From positions 90,905 through 154,904 of the forward strand of contig NZ_JAKZKV010000010.1 in the NCBI RefSeq assembly GCF_022808675.1: a stretch of DNA of 64,000 bases. The letters are read 5' to 3'. Within the stretch, counting starts at the first letter, position 1, and every line of letters begins with the position of its first letter. This stretch comes from Parabacteroides sp. FAFU027 (GTDB lineage Bacteria; Bacteroidota; Bacteroidia; Bacteroidales; UBA7332). Below, in pieces: positions 25,334-34,425 of this stretch. The translations under genes were made by a program, and so were the position numbers. Under the pieces are notes generated by a model. It had not been told where the DNA came from. It saw nothing but the letters and a program-made list of their open reading frames with translations, and did no database searches.

Positions 25334-28156
25334 ATGAACGAGCAAGAAGTGATCGAGGTATTGGGCGCCCGCGTCCACAACCTCAAAAATATAGATGTGA
25401 CGATTCCGCACAACAGCTTTACCATCATTACCGGGTTGAGCGGCAGCGGTAAATCGTCGCTGGCATTCGATACCATCTTTGCCGAAGGGCAGCGCCGCTA
25501 CATCGAGACCTTCTCGTCGTATGCGCGTAATTTCCTCGGTAATCTGGAGCGACCGGATGTGGATAAAATCTCCGGCCTCTGCCCGGTGATCTCCATCGAG
25601 CAAAAGACCACCAACAATTCCCCTCGCTCAACCGTGGGAACGACTACCGAGATTTACGACTTTCTCCGTCTGCTTTTTGCCCGCGCCGGTGAGGCCTATT
25701 CATACAATACCGGCGAGAAGATGGTGAAATACACCGAAGAGCAAATCCTCGAACTGATCCTGGAGCGCTACATCGGCAAGAAGATTTACATCCTCACACC
25801 ATTGGTACGTAACCGCAAAGGACATTACAAGGAACTCTTCGAAAACCTGCGCAAGAAAGGCTATCTCAACGTTCGTATTGACGGTGAAATCCGCGAAATC
25901 CTGCCCGGACTCAAGCTCGACCGTTATAAAAACCACAGCATCGAATTGCTGATCGATAAGCTTCTGGTGTCGAACAAAGACGAGCAACGTCTCAAACAGA
26001 GCGTTCGCACCGCGATGAAACAGGGCGAAGGACTGATGATGGTGTTGATGCCCGACACGGGTGATCTTCGCCACTACAGCCGCCAGCTGATGTGTCCTTC
26101 GACCGGACTTTCGTATGGCGAACCGGCACCGCACAACTTCTCATTCAATTCCCCGCAGGGAGCTTGTCCAAAGTGTAAGGGATTGGGCATTATCAATCAA
26201 ATCGATCAGGAAAAAATCATTCCGAATCCCGATAAAAGCATTCACAACGGTGGAATTGTGCCGCTTGGCAGCTACCGTCAGACCACGATATTCTGGCAAA
26301 TCGAAGCCATTGCCGAAAAGTACGGCTTTGCACTAAAAACTCCGATTAAGGATATTCCCGACGAGGCGTTGGAGGAAATCCTCTACGGAACCGACGAGCG
26401 TCTTTCGATTAAAAATCATGTGTTAGGAGTAAATTCCAACTTGTTCCTCAGTTATGACGGAGTGGTGAAATACATCGAGATGCAGCAGGAGAGCAGCGCT
26501 TCGGCCACGGGACAAAAGTGGGCTAACCAGTTTGTCAAAGTCTCCACCTGTCCCGAATGTAAAGGTTACCGGCTCAATCAAGAGGCGATGCATTATCGTA
26601 TAGCCAATAAAAATATTTCGGAACTGGCTGAGATGGATATTTCGGAGCTTAATCTGTGGCTTGCTAACGTCGAAGACCAGCTGAATGACAAACAACGGCT
26701 CATTGCTATCGAGATTCTGAAGGAAATCCGTTCCCGCCTGAGCTTTTTGCTCGATGTGGGCTTGAATTACCTTTCGCTCAACCGTTCCTCGCAATCGCTT
26801 TCGGGTGGAGAGAGCCAGCGCATTCGTCTGGCTACACAAATCGGTTCGCAACTCGTAAATGTGCTTTACATTCTCGATGAGCCGAGTATCGGACTTCACC
26901 AGCGCGATAATGACCGTCTGATTCATTCGCTCAAGCAACTCCGAGATACCGGCAACAGCGTGGTAGTTGTGGAGCACGACAAGGATATGATGCTCAGTGC
27001 CGATTATGTCATCGACATGGGGCCGAAAGCCGGAAGGCTGGGAGGGGAGGTCGTCTTTTCCGGAACTCCACAGGAGATGCTGAAGCAACATACGCTCACC
27101 TCGGCCTATCTCAATGGTGAAATGGAAATTGCCGTGCCGAAAGAACGTCGTGCAGGCAATGGCAAGTCCATTCTTTTGAAAGGGGCAAAAGGACACAATC
27201 TCAAAAACGTAGATGTGGAATTTCCTTTGGGTAAATTGATATGTGTGGCGGGAGTTTCCGGTAGCGGCAAGTCCAGTCTGATCAACGGGACACTACAACC
27301 GATCATCAGTCAGAAGTTCTACCGTTCGCTCCAAGATCCTCTCGAATACGAAACTATCGAGGGCATCGAACACATTGATAAAATCGTAACCGTTGACCAA
27401 AGTCCGCTGGGAAGAACGCCGCGTTCCAATCCGGCGACCTATACGGGAGTATTTTCCGATATTCGTAATCTCTTTGTCGGAATGCCGGAAGCAAAAATAC
27501 GCGGTTACAAGCCGGGCCGTTTTTCCTTTAACGTAGCCGGTGGCCGTTGCGAAACCTGTAGCGGAAACGGTTACAAAACCATCGAGATGAACTTCCTGCC
27601 GGATGTGCTTGTCCCTTGCGAGGATTGCCACGGCAAGCGTTACAACCGCGAAACGCTTGAAGTTCGCTTCAAGGGAAAATCCATTGCCGATGTGCTGGAT
27701 ATGACCATTGATGCGGCGGTGGATTTCTTTGAAAACATCCCGTCCATTTTGCAAAAGGTAAAAGTGCTTCAGGATGTGGGGCTGGGTTACATTCGACTTG
27801 GACAACCTTCCACCACTTTATCCGGAGGTGAAAGCCAGCGCGTAAAACTGGCTACCGAATTAGCTAAACGAGATACAGGAAAAACACTCTACATTCTCGA
27901 TGAACCGACTACCGGGCTTCACTTCGAAGACATCAACGTGCTGATGGGCGTAATCAATCGTCTGGTGGATAAAGGCAATACGATGATTATCATCGAGCAC
28001 AACATTGATGTCATCAAATGCGCCGACTATATCATTGACATGGGACCGGAAGGAGGCCGTGGAGGCGGTGAGTTGCTTTGTGCTGGTACTCCGGAAGAGA
28101 TTTGTGCCAAATACGATACATTTACCACGAAATATCTGAAGCAGGAGCTTCACTAA
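25334..28156 (+). CDS. uvrA: Excinuclease ABC subunit A
   Basis: UvrA is the damage-sensing ATPase of nucleotide excision repair; it loads UvrB on distorted DNA. The 940-residue length is standard. Two ABC ATPase modules are visible: the first Walker A is GLSGSGKSS near residue 34 and the second is GVSGSGKSS. Both signature motifs LSGGESQR are present. Zinc-binding cysteine pairs occur in CPKCKGLG, CPECKGYRL, CETCSGNGY and CEDCHGKRY. It is transcribed alone from its own promoter and ends at a clear terminator shared with the convergent outer membrane protein gene. Confidence 0.98.
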   Translation: MNEQEVIEVLGARVHNLKNIDVTIPHNSFTIITGLSGSGKSSLAFDTIFAEGQRRYIETFSSYARNFLGNLERPDVDKISGLCPVISIEQKTTNNSPRSTVGTTTEIYDFLRLLFARAGEAYSYNTGEKMVKYTEEQILELILERYIGKKIYILTPLVRNRKGHYKELFENLRKKGYLNVRIDGEIREILPGLKLDRYKNHSIELLIDKLLVSNKDEQRLKQSVRTAMKQGEGLMMVLMPDTGDLRHYSRQLMCPSTGLSYGEPAPHNFSFNSPQGACPKCKGLGIINQIDQEKIIPNPDKSIHNGGIVPLGSYRQTTIFWQIEAIAEKYGFALKTPIKDIPDEALEEILYGTDERLSIKNHVLGVNSNLFLSYDGVVKYIEMQQESSASATGQKWANQFVKVSTCPECKGYRLNQEAMHYRIANKNISELAEMDISELNLWLANVEDQLNDKQRLIAIEILKEIRSRLSFLLDVGLNYLSLNRSSQSLSGGESQRIRLATQIGSQLVNVLYILDEPSIGLHQRDNDRLIHSLKQLRDTGNSVVVVEHDKDMMLSADYVIDMGPKAGRLGGEVVFSGTPQEMLKQHTLTSAYLNGEMEIAVPKERRAGNGKSILLKGAKGHNLKNVDVEFPLGKLICVAGVSGSGKSSLINGTLQPIISQKFYRSLQDPLEYETIEGIEHIDKIVTVDQSPLGRTPRSNPATYTGVFSDIRNLFVGMPEAKIRGYKPGRFSFNVAGGRCETCSGNGYKTIEMNFLPDVLVPCEDCHGKRYNRETLEVRFKGKSIADVLDMTIDAAVDFFENIPSILQKVKVLQDVGLGYIRLGQPSTTLSGGESQRVKLATELAKRDTGKTLYILDEPTTGLHFEDINVLMGVINRLVDKGNTMIIIEHNIDVIKCADYIIDMGPEGGRGGGELLCAGTPEEICAKYDTFTTKYLKQELH

Positions 28157-28168
28157 GGTAGAAAAACG

Positions 28169-28204
28169 AAATCGGCGGATTCAGATTGAGTCCGCCGATT
28201 TTTT
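28169..28204. terminator. Bidirectional terminator after uvrA
   Basis: aaatcggcgga and tccgccgattt form a stem followed by a T run on the plus strand and preceded by A-rich sequence, between convergent uvrA and the barrel protein gene. Confidence 0.85.
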
Positions 28205-28853
28205 ATTTGGATAAATTGAGCTTTTGCCATGGAATAAGATAAGTCAGGTTGACGGATATTGAATTATTTGCCGAACGGTCAAAATATTCCTTTTTTGCAT
28301 TAGAGAAAACATCACTTAATGCATAGTAATAACGGCCTTCCAATAAAAAGCATCCAACTCCGGTACGGAGTTCAAATCCGGCACCTCCCACCAATCCATA
28401 ATCCAGCCGGTTATCAATTGTCTTTCCATGCTCTTCCAGCAACTTGTTCGTAAAGTTTCGCTTCTCTTTATCTGAAAGCAGAAATGCTACCTTGGGGCCC
28501 AGATTCACGAAAAAGCGGTATTTATGGTTTCCGAAAGTAACGTGAGTCAGGAATGGAATTTCCAGGTAATTCAATGTTCGTGAATAGGAGAGAGTCGTGT
28601 CTGTAAAGTTTTCTTTCCATCCCCGCTGAGCAAGATTACTTTCGATGATTAACCCGAAATGACTTTCGGAAATATATCGAAAGGTAAGTCCGCCATCGAG
28701 TCCCTGTAACATACTTTGTTTTACGACCGGAATAAAGTTAACCTGAGAAAGAGTAACACCTCCATTTACCCCCAAATAGGTTTCAGGTTTATAGTTTTGT
28801 GCCTGCAGGCTCAGTGTTGCTAAAAGGAAAAGGGAAATAATAGTCTTCTTCAT
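28203..28853 (-). CDS. Outer membrane beta-barrel protein, PorT-like
   Basis: The 216-residue protein has a signal peptide (MKKTIISLFLLATLSLQAQ) and alternating beta strands of a small eight-strand-type barrel. Examples are YLGVNGGVTLSQVNF, LDGGLTFRYISESHFGLIIE, YLEIPFLTHVTF and LVGGAGFELRTGVG. The closest family in my knowledge is the outer membrane beta-barrel/PorT group of Bacteroidota. PorT itself belongs to type IX secretion, but this family is broad, so the specific role is open. It lies downstream of the LysM-binding-protein gene on the same strand, 19 bp apart, suggesting an operon. Confidence 0.82.
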   Translation of the reverse strand: MKKTIISLFLLATLSLQAQNYKPETYLGVNGGVTLSQVNFIPVVKQSMLQGLDGGLTFRYISESHFGLIIESNLAQRGWKENFTDTTLSYSRTLNYLEIPFLTHVTFGNHKYRFFVNLGPKVAFLLSDKEKRNFTNKLLEEHGKTIDNRLDYGLVGGAGFELRTGVGCFLLEGRYYYALSDVFSNAKKEYFDRSANNSISVNLTYLIPWQKLNLSK

Positions 28854-28872
28854 TGTGTTTTATTTCAGTATA

Positions 28873-30864
28873 TCAGCGAGAGTGAACGTTATCCGGACTG
28901 ATTTTCTCAATCTCATAATTTCGCTTATAATGGATCAGATAAACGTTCTTATTGATCAGTCCGCCCCAGTTGTTGACACGCTCAAAAGAGAATCCGGTCT
29001 GGATTCCATCGTAACGATTCCCTGCAATACTTTTATCAAAGTTATTACCGGTGGATGAAAGTGCTTTGAGGAAATATAAGCCACTGTCATAACCTAACAC
29101 CCCGTACTTAGGATAACTGTTGATGATGTCCCGCTGGTACCAGCTCCGGAATCGGCTGCTGAATTCCTTGTAGCTATATTCGGTCGGATTTACAAAGAAG
29201 GTCGAATAGATGTAGGTATTCAGGCGGTAAAACGCATCAATATAGTCCTTGACATAGGTTTGCCATTCCGGGTATCCAAATAAGGAGATTTTGTAGCTTG
29301 AGTTATTAACGGCTACAGATTGCAATTCCGGAATAAAAGGCTTAATAGCATTAGATGTCCCGGAAGTCGGAACGATTATATTTTCTTCGCTTTCCGATAA
29401 TACCGAAGTTATCTTTTCAATATCCTCCGGTTCGGTAACGGTGTAAGTCTGATAATATATTGCATTACGTTTGAGTTCGGTTTTCAGCGTATTGATGAAT
29501 TCGGTCTTGTCTCCCTCTTTGTCTTTTTCAGAAAGGAAAATCACCTTGGCGTTTCTGAATTGTTTACAGAACATCTGAGATGCTTCTGAGTAGAGGTAAG
29601 AATGAGGTGTATTTACCTGGAAAATGTGTGAATTGGTCAGCACATCTTCATTTTTTGAAGTGAATGGAATGACAAGAGAGATGTTATTCGCTTTGGCAAA
29701 TTTTGCCACCGGTGTAATGTGTGCACTATAAAATGGTCCGATAATCATCTGCACATCGCTCATTTCAGGAGAATGAAGGATTTTATTGATCGATTTGCTT
29801 TCAGATCCGGTATCGTGTACGTAAAGATTGATTGAAACCCCCTGGTTTCTCAGCTTTTCCACAGCAAGCAGCAACCCTTCGTAATACTCGATGAAACGAC
29901 GGGACTGTTTAGATGCTTCTTCCCCGGTTTCATCCAGCATAAAAGGCAACAGTACCGCAACTTTGATAGGTTCGATAGTTGCAGGTGTAATGATAGGTGT
30001 CTCTTCTGTAGGTTTAACTTCTTGTTGTGCTTCCTCTTCCTTTTCGGGAAGCTGTTTTTCTGCCTGGGCCGGAGTCGGTATTTTGATAGTGATCCCGGCT
30101 CTGAATCGTCCTGCTAATCCCGGATTTATTGCCAGTATAGAATCGATAGGTACATTGAATTTACGGCTGATGCTGTATAGAGTTTCATTTTTCTTTGTAA
30201 GATATTCGAAGAATGCTTCTTCAATAGTTTCTTTTTTCTCAACTTCGGTTTTCTTCGCTTTAGATATATCAATCCGGATAACTTTACCAATCTGGAAATT
30301 TTCAGCTGTCAATCCGGGATTGAGATCGGTAATATTCTGAATCGTGATTCCATATTGTTTCGCTAAAGAGGAAAGAGTTTCCTTAGGAGCGATTGTATGA
30401 TATTTGTAATCTTCCTTGCCTGTTTCTTCCGCCACTTTCACTGTCTGAGGAATTTTCAGCGTAAACCCGATCTTGAAATTTTTATCGGATTCAGGATTTA
30501 GCTTTTTAATAGATGCCGTTGAGACGCCGTACATAATTGCAATAGATGACAGTGTTTCACCTTGTTCGATAGTGTGATAAAAGAACCCTGATTCGTCTTG
30601 CTTGCCATTGGGCTTTTTTACGGGGATACGGAGTGTTTGTCCTGATTTTAGTCCGTTCTCGATATCCGGATTACTTTTGATGATTTCGTCCTGGGTAACA
30701 TTGAATTTCTTACAAATAGAGTAAAGTCCTTCACCTGAAGCGACCTGATAAATGTAATATTCTTTGCCCTCTTTCGTTTCTTTTTTGTATGGCAAATCCT
30801 GTGATGATAGCGTTAATGATAGCAATAATGCCAGATTCAAAAGGAGGAATTTTAGTGTGCGCAT
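28873..30864 (-). CDS. LysM-repeat protein fused to periplasmic binding (LppC-like) domain
   Basis: The 663-residue protein has a signal peptide followed by four LysM domains (starts near residues 38, 95, 153 and 217, such as YHTIEQGETLSSIAIMYGV and YHTIAPKETLSSLAKQYGI). These should bind peptidoglycan. After a Glu/Pro-rich linker, residues about 300-655 form a type I periplasmic-binding fold (IKVAVLLPFML, IIGPFYSAHITPVAKFA) like LpoA/LppC or amino-acid-binding proteins. It may regulate cell-wall enzymes or sense a ligand at the wall. A -7 promoter element lies 36 bases upstream. Confidence 0.85.
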   Translation of the reverse strand: MRTLKFLLLNLALLLSLTLSSQDLPYKKETKEGKEYYIYQVASGEGLYSICKKFNVTQDEIIKSNPDIENGLKSGQTLRIPVKKPNGKQDESGFFYHTIEQGETLSSIAIMYGVSTASIKKLNPESDKNFKIGFTLKIPQTVKVAEETGKEDYKYHTIAPKETLSSLAKQYGITIQNITDLNPGLTAENFQIGKVIRIDISKAKKTEVEKKETIEEAFFEYLTKKNETLYSISRKFNVPIDSILAINPGLAGRFRAGITIKIPTPAQAEKQLPEKEEEAQQEVKPTEETPIITPATIEPIKVAVLLPFMLDETGEEASKQSRRFIEYYEGLLLAVEKLRNQGVSINLYVHDTGSESKSINKILHSPEMSDVQMIIGPFYSAHITPVAKFAKANNISLVIPFTSKNEDVLTNSHIFQVNTPHSYLYSEASQMFCKQFRNAKVIFLSEKDKEGDKTEFINTLKTELKRNAIYYQTYTVTEPEDIEKITSVLSESEENIIVPTSGTSNAIKPFIPELQSVAVNNSSYKISLFGYPEWQTYVKDYIDAFYRLNTYIYSTFFVNPTEYSYKEFSSRFRSWYQRDIINSYPKYGVLGYDSGLYFLKALSSTGNNFDKSIAGNRYDGIQTGFSFERVNNWGGLINKNVYLIHYKRNYEIEKISPDNVHSR

Positions 30865-30899
30865 AATTCTGATTTCTTTAGGTAAGAAAATTACTCCTG

Positions 30900-30907
30900 C
30901 AAAATTA
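30900..30907 (-). promoter_or_regulatory. Promoter -7 element upstream of the LysM protein gene
   Basis: Minus-strand TAATTTTG followed by C matches the Bacteroidota -7 box 36 bases before the start codon; no properly spaced TTG was found. Confidence 0.45.
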
Positions 30908-31058
30908 GAAATAATATTGCAATAGTGCCTTTAAATCATCTTGTGGGCGTATTATTTGAGCAAAATAGAACAGGTAACCGGTAAAAGTATTAATTTTGAG
31001 ATGGAGTATGATAGATTTTATACGTCATTAATCAGGAAATCATAATTATCAATTTATA

Positions 31059-32393
31059 ATGAGAAAATTTATTTCACTATTGTTCTTCACTATGGCGGTT
31101 TCTTATTTGACCATGCATGCTGAATCTATTAATGTAACGTCAAGTAGTTCAAATAAGCCCATAAGGATTCAAACATCTGATTCTTTGTCTTTTGTTTATG
31201 TTTGCTATAATTTGGATGATATAACGATGTTTATTGATTCAACTACAGCAAATACAATCCCTCAATGGTATAAATATAACAAAGGAAAAGCTCCTGAGCT
31301 AATTCCTGGTGCTACTTATTTCAAGTTGAAAAAAACGGAGAGTGAAGCTGGGTATTCTCTTTCGTATAATGCTAAAACATATTGGGTGTGGTTGATAGAC
31401 TATCAAGGTTATCAAGATTCTTTAAAGCTAAATAAATCGATTTATTTAGGTTCAAATCCAACTAGCACCTGTGATCAACTTGTGTTAAACTCTAATGGGT
31501 TAGATAAAAAATATTCTATACCATATTATGCTCCTTCATCTTCGAATGTTAACTATTATGATGTAAATTGGGTGTTGTCTTATAAATCAAAGACGTTTGA
31601 TCCTATATCAAAAGCATACATTCCAATGGACACAGTTATAATACTATCTTATGGTGATAATTTAAAAACTGGTGGGGGGATATATCTCTTTGATGATGAA
31701 CTTCCGTTAATGAATACAAATTTTAGTATTGCTGATCAGTTTGCATATCATTGGAAATTGGGTAGCGCCGCTGAAAGCCCTGATATCTATTTGGCTAAAA
31801 GGGTTAAAATAACTGTTCTTCACGAACATAATCCTCTTCGTAATGAATCAAATAATATGATCAGGGGAGAAGAGCCAAACTCGACAACAGGTACAGCTCC
31901 GTTTGATATTACTTTTACAGCTTATGCAAATAAACCAGTAGCTAGCTATTTCAGTTGGTCTATTCTGGATTCCCTGGACAATAAAATAACAGCTTCCTCA
32001 GATGAATCACTTCGTTATACCTTCAATAGTGGAAAATATAAGGTGAATTTATCTGTTGTAAATGCTAAAGACTCCTGTGAGGTCACCTACTCTGAATCCA
32101 TTGATGTTGCTGAGTCAGGGCTGAAAATACCAAATGCATTTTCCCCAAATGGAGATGGGCATAATGATGAGTTTAAAGTATCTTATAAGTCTCTGTCTAG
32201 TTTCAAAGGTTGGATCTTTAACCGATGGGGTGTTCAGCTGTTTTATTGGACAGATCCTTCAAAAGGATGGAATGGAAAGGTGAATGGAAATTATGTTTCT
32301 ACCGGTGCTTATTTTTATGTAATAGAAGCTACAGGATCTGATGGGCATAAGTATAAGGAAAAAGGTGCTGTAAATGTATTCAGCAATAAATGA
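31059..32393 (+). CDS. Secreted protein with PKD-like and CHU_C (type IX, type B) sorting domain
   Basis: The 444-residue protein has an N-terminal signal peptide (MRKFISLLFFTMAVSYLTMHA) and little recognisable sequence up to residue 280. A PKD-like beta domain follows (PFDITFTAYANKPVASYFSW). It ends in the gliding-motility-associated C-terminal domain: IPNAFSPNGDGHNDEF, FNRWGVQLFYW and STGAYFYVIEA. That domain is the type B signal for export by the type IX secretion system and display at the surface. Codon and base use look more AT-rich than neighbouring genes. The 65-bp gap to the lytic transglycosylase gene suggests possible co-transcription. Confidence 0.9.
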   Translation: MRKFISLLFFTMAVSYLTMHAESINVTSSSSNKPIRIQTSDSLSFVYVCYNLDDITMFIDSTTANTIPQWYKYNKGKAPELIPGATYFKLKKTESEAGYSLSYNAKTYWVWLIDYQGYQDSLKLNKSIYLGSNPTSTCDQLVLNSNGLDKKYSIPYYAPSSSNVNYYDVNWVLSYKSKTFDPISKAYIPMDTVIILSYGDNLKTGGGIYLFDDELPLMNTNFSIADQFAYHWKLGSAAESPDIYLAKRVKITVLHEHNPLRNESNNMIRGEEPNSTTGTAPFDITFTAYANKPVASYFSWSILDSLDNKITASSDESLRYTFNSGKYKVNLSVVNAKDSCEVTYSESIDVAESGLKIPNAFSPNGDGHNDEFKVSYKSLSSFKGWIFNRWGVQLFYWTDPSKGWNGKVNGNYVSTGAYFYVIEATGSDGHKYKEKGAVNVFSNK

Positions 32394-32457
32394 TATTTTT
32401 TAGGATAACACAGAGGCTTTGATTTTTTAATCAAAGCTTCTCTTTTTTATTTGGAAT

Positions 32458-33429
32458 ATGAAGATAAACAAAGTAATAACTTTTTGTGCCGGTGTTGCAT
32501 TTCCGGCATTCGTAACCATGGCGGCGGATATTGATGCCAGTCGCCCTAAACCGGTTAAAGAGAAAGTCGAGATTGTCCCGCTTTCGCCTGCTCCTGCCTT
32601 TTCTCCCAGAATTGAGTTTTGTGGTCAGGCAATTGATCTTAAGCGCTACGATATGTATGAGCGATTTGATCGCGAATTGACTACGATGGTCTATATGCAG
32701 TCATCTACTTTGCGTATTATTAAGTTAGCTAACCGATATTTTCCGGTGATTGAACCGATATTGGAACGGATGGGAATTCCAAACGATATGAAATATCTGG
32801 CCGTCATAGAAAGTAGTCTGAATGTGCGTGCGATCTCACCGGCCAAAGCTGCCGGATTGTGGCAGTTTATGCCGGCAACAGGACGTCAGTATGGTCTGGA
32901 GGTAAATGATACTATTGACGAAAGGATGCACGTTGAGTTGTCAACCATTGCAGCTTGTAAATATCTGAAGGATATGTACGCCAAGTTCCAGAACTGGCCT
33001 TCAGTGGCGGCTGCATATAATATCGGTGCTGGACGTATCACAACAGAGCTTGAAAATCAAAAAGCCAATACATCTCTTGATTTGTGGCTTGTTGAGGAAA
33101 CATCACGTTATGTATTTCGGATTCTTGCTGCGAAGGAATTAATGTCTCATCCGTCAAAATACGGCTATACTATAAAAGCTAATCAACTTTATAAGCCAAT
33201 TCGCTGTAATGAGGTTGTTGTTAATGCAGTCGTGGATGATTTGTACAAATTTGCCACAGACAATAATACGACCTATTATCTTATTAAAGATTTTAATCCA
33301 TGGTTACGAAGTAAGAGTATTTCCAATGTTTCGGGTAAATTGTATAAGGTGAAAATCCCTGTGATAGAGGATTTGAATTACTCCTCAGAGCCAATGACTC
33401 CTTTTGATAAGAATTGGATAACCGAATAA
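32458..33429 (+). CDS. Lytic murein transglycosylase (SLT domain, MltD-like)
   Basis: The 323-residue protein starts with a signal peptide (ITFCAGVAFPAFVTMAA) and carries the SLT fold from about residue 90. The catalytic glutamate is Glu118 in YLAVIESSLN, followed by AAGLWQFMPATGRQYGL and the AAYNIGAGRI motif. It cleaves peptidoglycan glycan strands with anhydroMurNAc formation. LysM repeats typical of MltD are missing, so it is a shorter relative. A bidirectional terminator shared with the first initiator tRNA gene follows it. Confidence 0.92.
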   Translation: MKINKVITFCAGVAFPAFVTMAADIDASRPKPVKEKVEIVPLSPAPAFSPRIEFCGQAIDLKRYDMYERFDRELTTMVYMQSSTLRIIKLANRYFPVIEPILERMGIPNDMKYLAVIESSLNVRAISPAKAAGLWQFMPATGRQYGLEVNDTIDERMHVELSTIAACKYLKDMYAKFQNWPSVAAAYNIGAGRITTELENQKANTSLDLWLVEETSRYVFRILAAKELMSHPSKYGYTIKANQLYKPIRCNEVVVNAVVDDLYKFATDNNTTYYLIKDFNPWLRSKSISNVSGKLYKVKIPVIEDLNYSSEPMTPFDKNWITE

Positions 33430-33447
33430 GATAGTGATAGTAAAAAG

Positions 33448-33480
33448 AAAAAGGACGATTTAAATAAATCGTCCTTTTTA
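33448..33480. terminator. Bidirectional terminator between transglycosylase gene and tRNA-fMet
   Basis: aaaaaggacgattta and taaatcgtccttttta form a strong stem with A and T runs on the two sides. Confidence 0.9.
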
Positions 33481-33481
33481 G

Positions 33482-33554
<73 letters not shown>

Positions 33555-33567
33555 GTGTTTACGTGTG

Positions 33568-33597
33568 CAAAGGTAATACTTTTATTTTAAGTTGCAA
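33568..33597 (-). promoter_or_regulatory. Promoter of tRNA-fMet copy 1 (repeated at +205 and +410)
   Basis: Minus-strand TACCTTTG at 33568-33575 and TTG at 33595-33597 with a 19-base spacer. The same promoter lies at 33773-33802 and 33978-34007 for copies 2 and 3, so each tRNA has its own promoter. Confidence 0.8.
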
Positions 33598-33686
33598 CAC
33601 CTTTGCGAAATATTTTCTGATTATGCTACCCCGAAGGATATTCTGGTATAAAAAAAGAGTATCTGAAACAGATACTCTTTACTTGG

Positions 33687-33759
<73 letters not shown>

Positions 33760-33891
33760 ATGTTTACGTGTGCAAAGGTAATACTTTTATTTTAAGTTGC
33801 AACACCTTTGCAAAATATTTTCTGATTATGCTACCCCGAAGGATATTCTGGTATAAAAAAAGAGTATCTGAAACAGATACTCTTTACTTGG

Positions 33892-33964
<73 letters not shown>

Positions 33965-34096
33965 ATGTTTACGTGTGCAAAGGTAATACTTTTATTTTAA
34001 GTTGCAACACCTTTGCAAAATATTTTCTGATTATGCTACCCCGAAGGATATTCTGGTATAAAAAAAGAGTATCTGAAACAGATACTCTTTACTTGG

Positions 34097-34169
<73 letters not shown>

Positions 34170-34182
34170 ATGTTTACGTGTG

Positions 34183-34212
34183 CAAAAGTAGTGCTTTTGT
34201 TTGATCTGACAA
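34183..34212 (-). promoter_or_regulatory. Promoter of tRNA-fMet copy 4
   Basis: Minus-strand TACTTTTG at 34183-34190 and TTG at 34210-34212 with a 19-base spacer. It differs from the TACCTTTG of the other copies. The remaining bases up to 34375 show no further feature. Confidence 0.7.
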
Positions 34213-34375
34213 ATTTTTATGTGATGAAAATTGTGTTCAATATGTTTGAGATAGGCTTATGCGCAGAGGCATAGTTAGATAGAGCGGTGTTAAATAGTGT
34301 GTATGTGTGTGGGGCTTGCATGAAAGGACTTGTTTTCTGAAGATACTTGCTGTTTTTCTTGTGGACAAACAATCA

Positions 34376-34412
34376 AAAAGCGTGACTGAAAAATGACTTC
34401 AGTCACGCTTTT
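34376..34412 (-). terminator. Terminator of the cytidylyltransferase/kinase gene
   Basis: aaaagcgtgactgaa and ttcagtcacgctttt pair perfectly around seven bases, 14 bases past the stop of the minus-strand gene. Confidence 0.85.
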
Positions 34413-34425
34413 ATATACGATTCTA

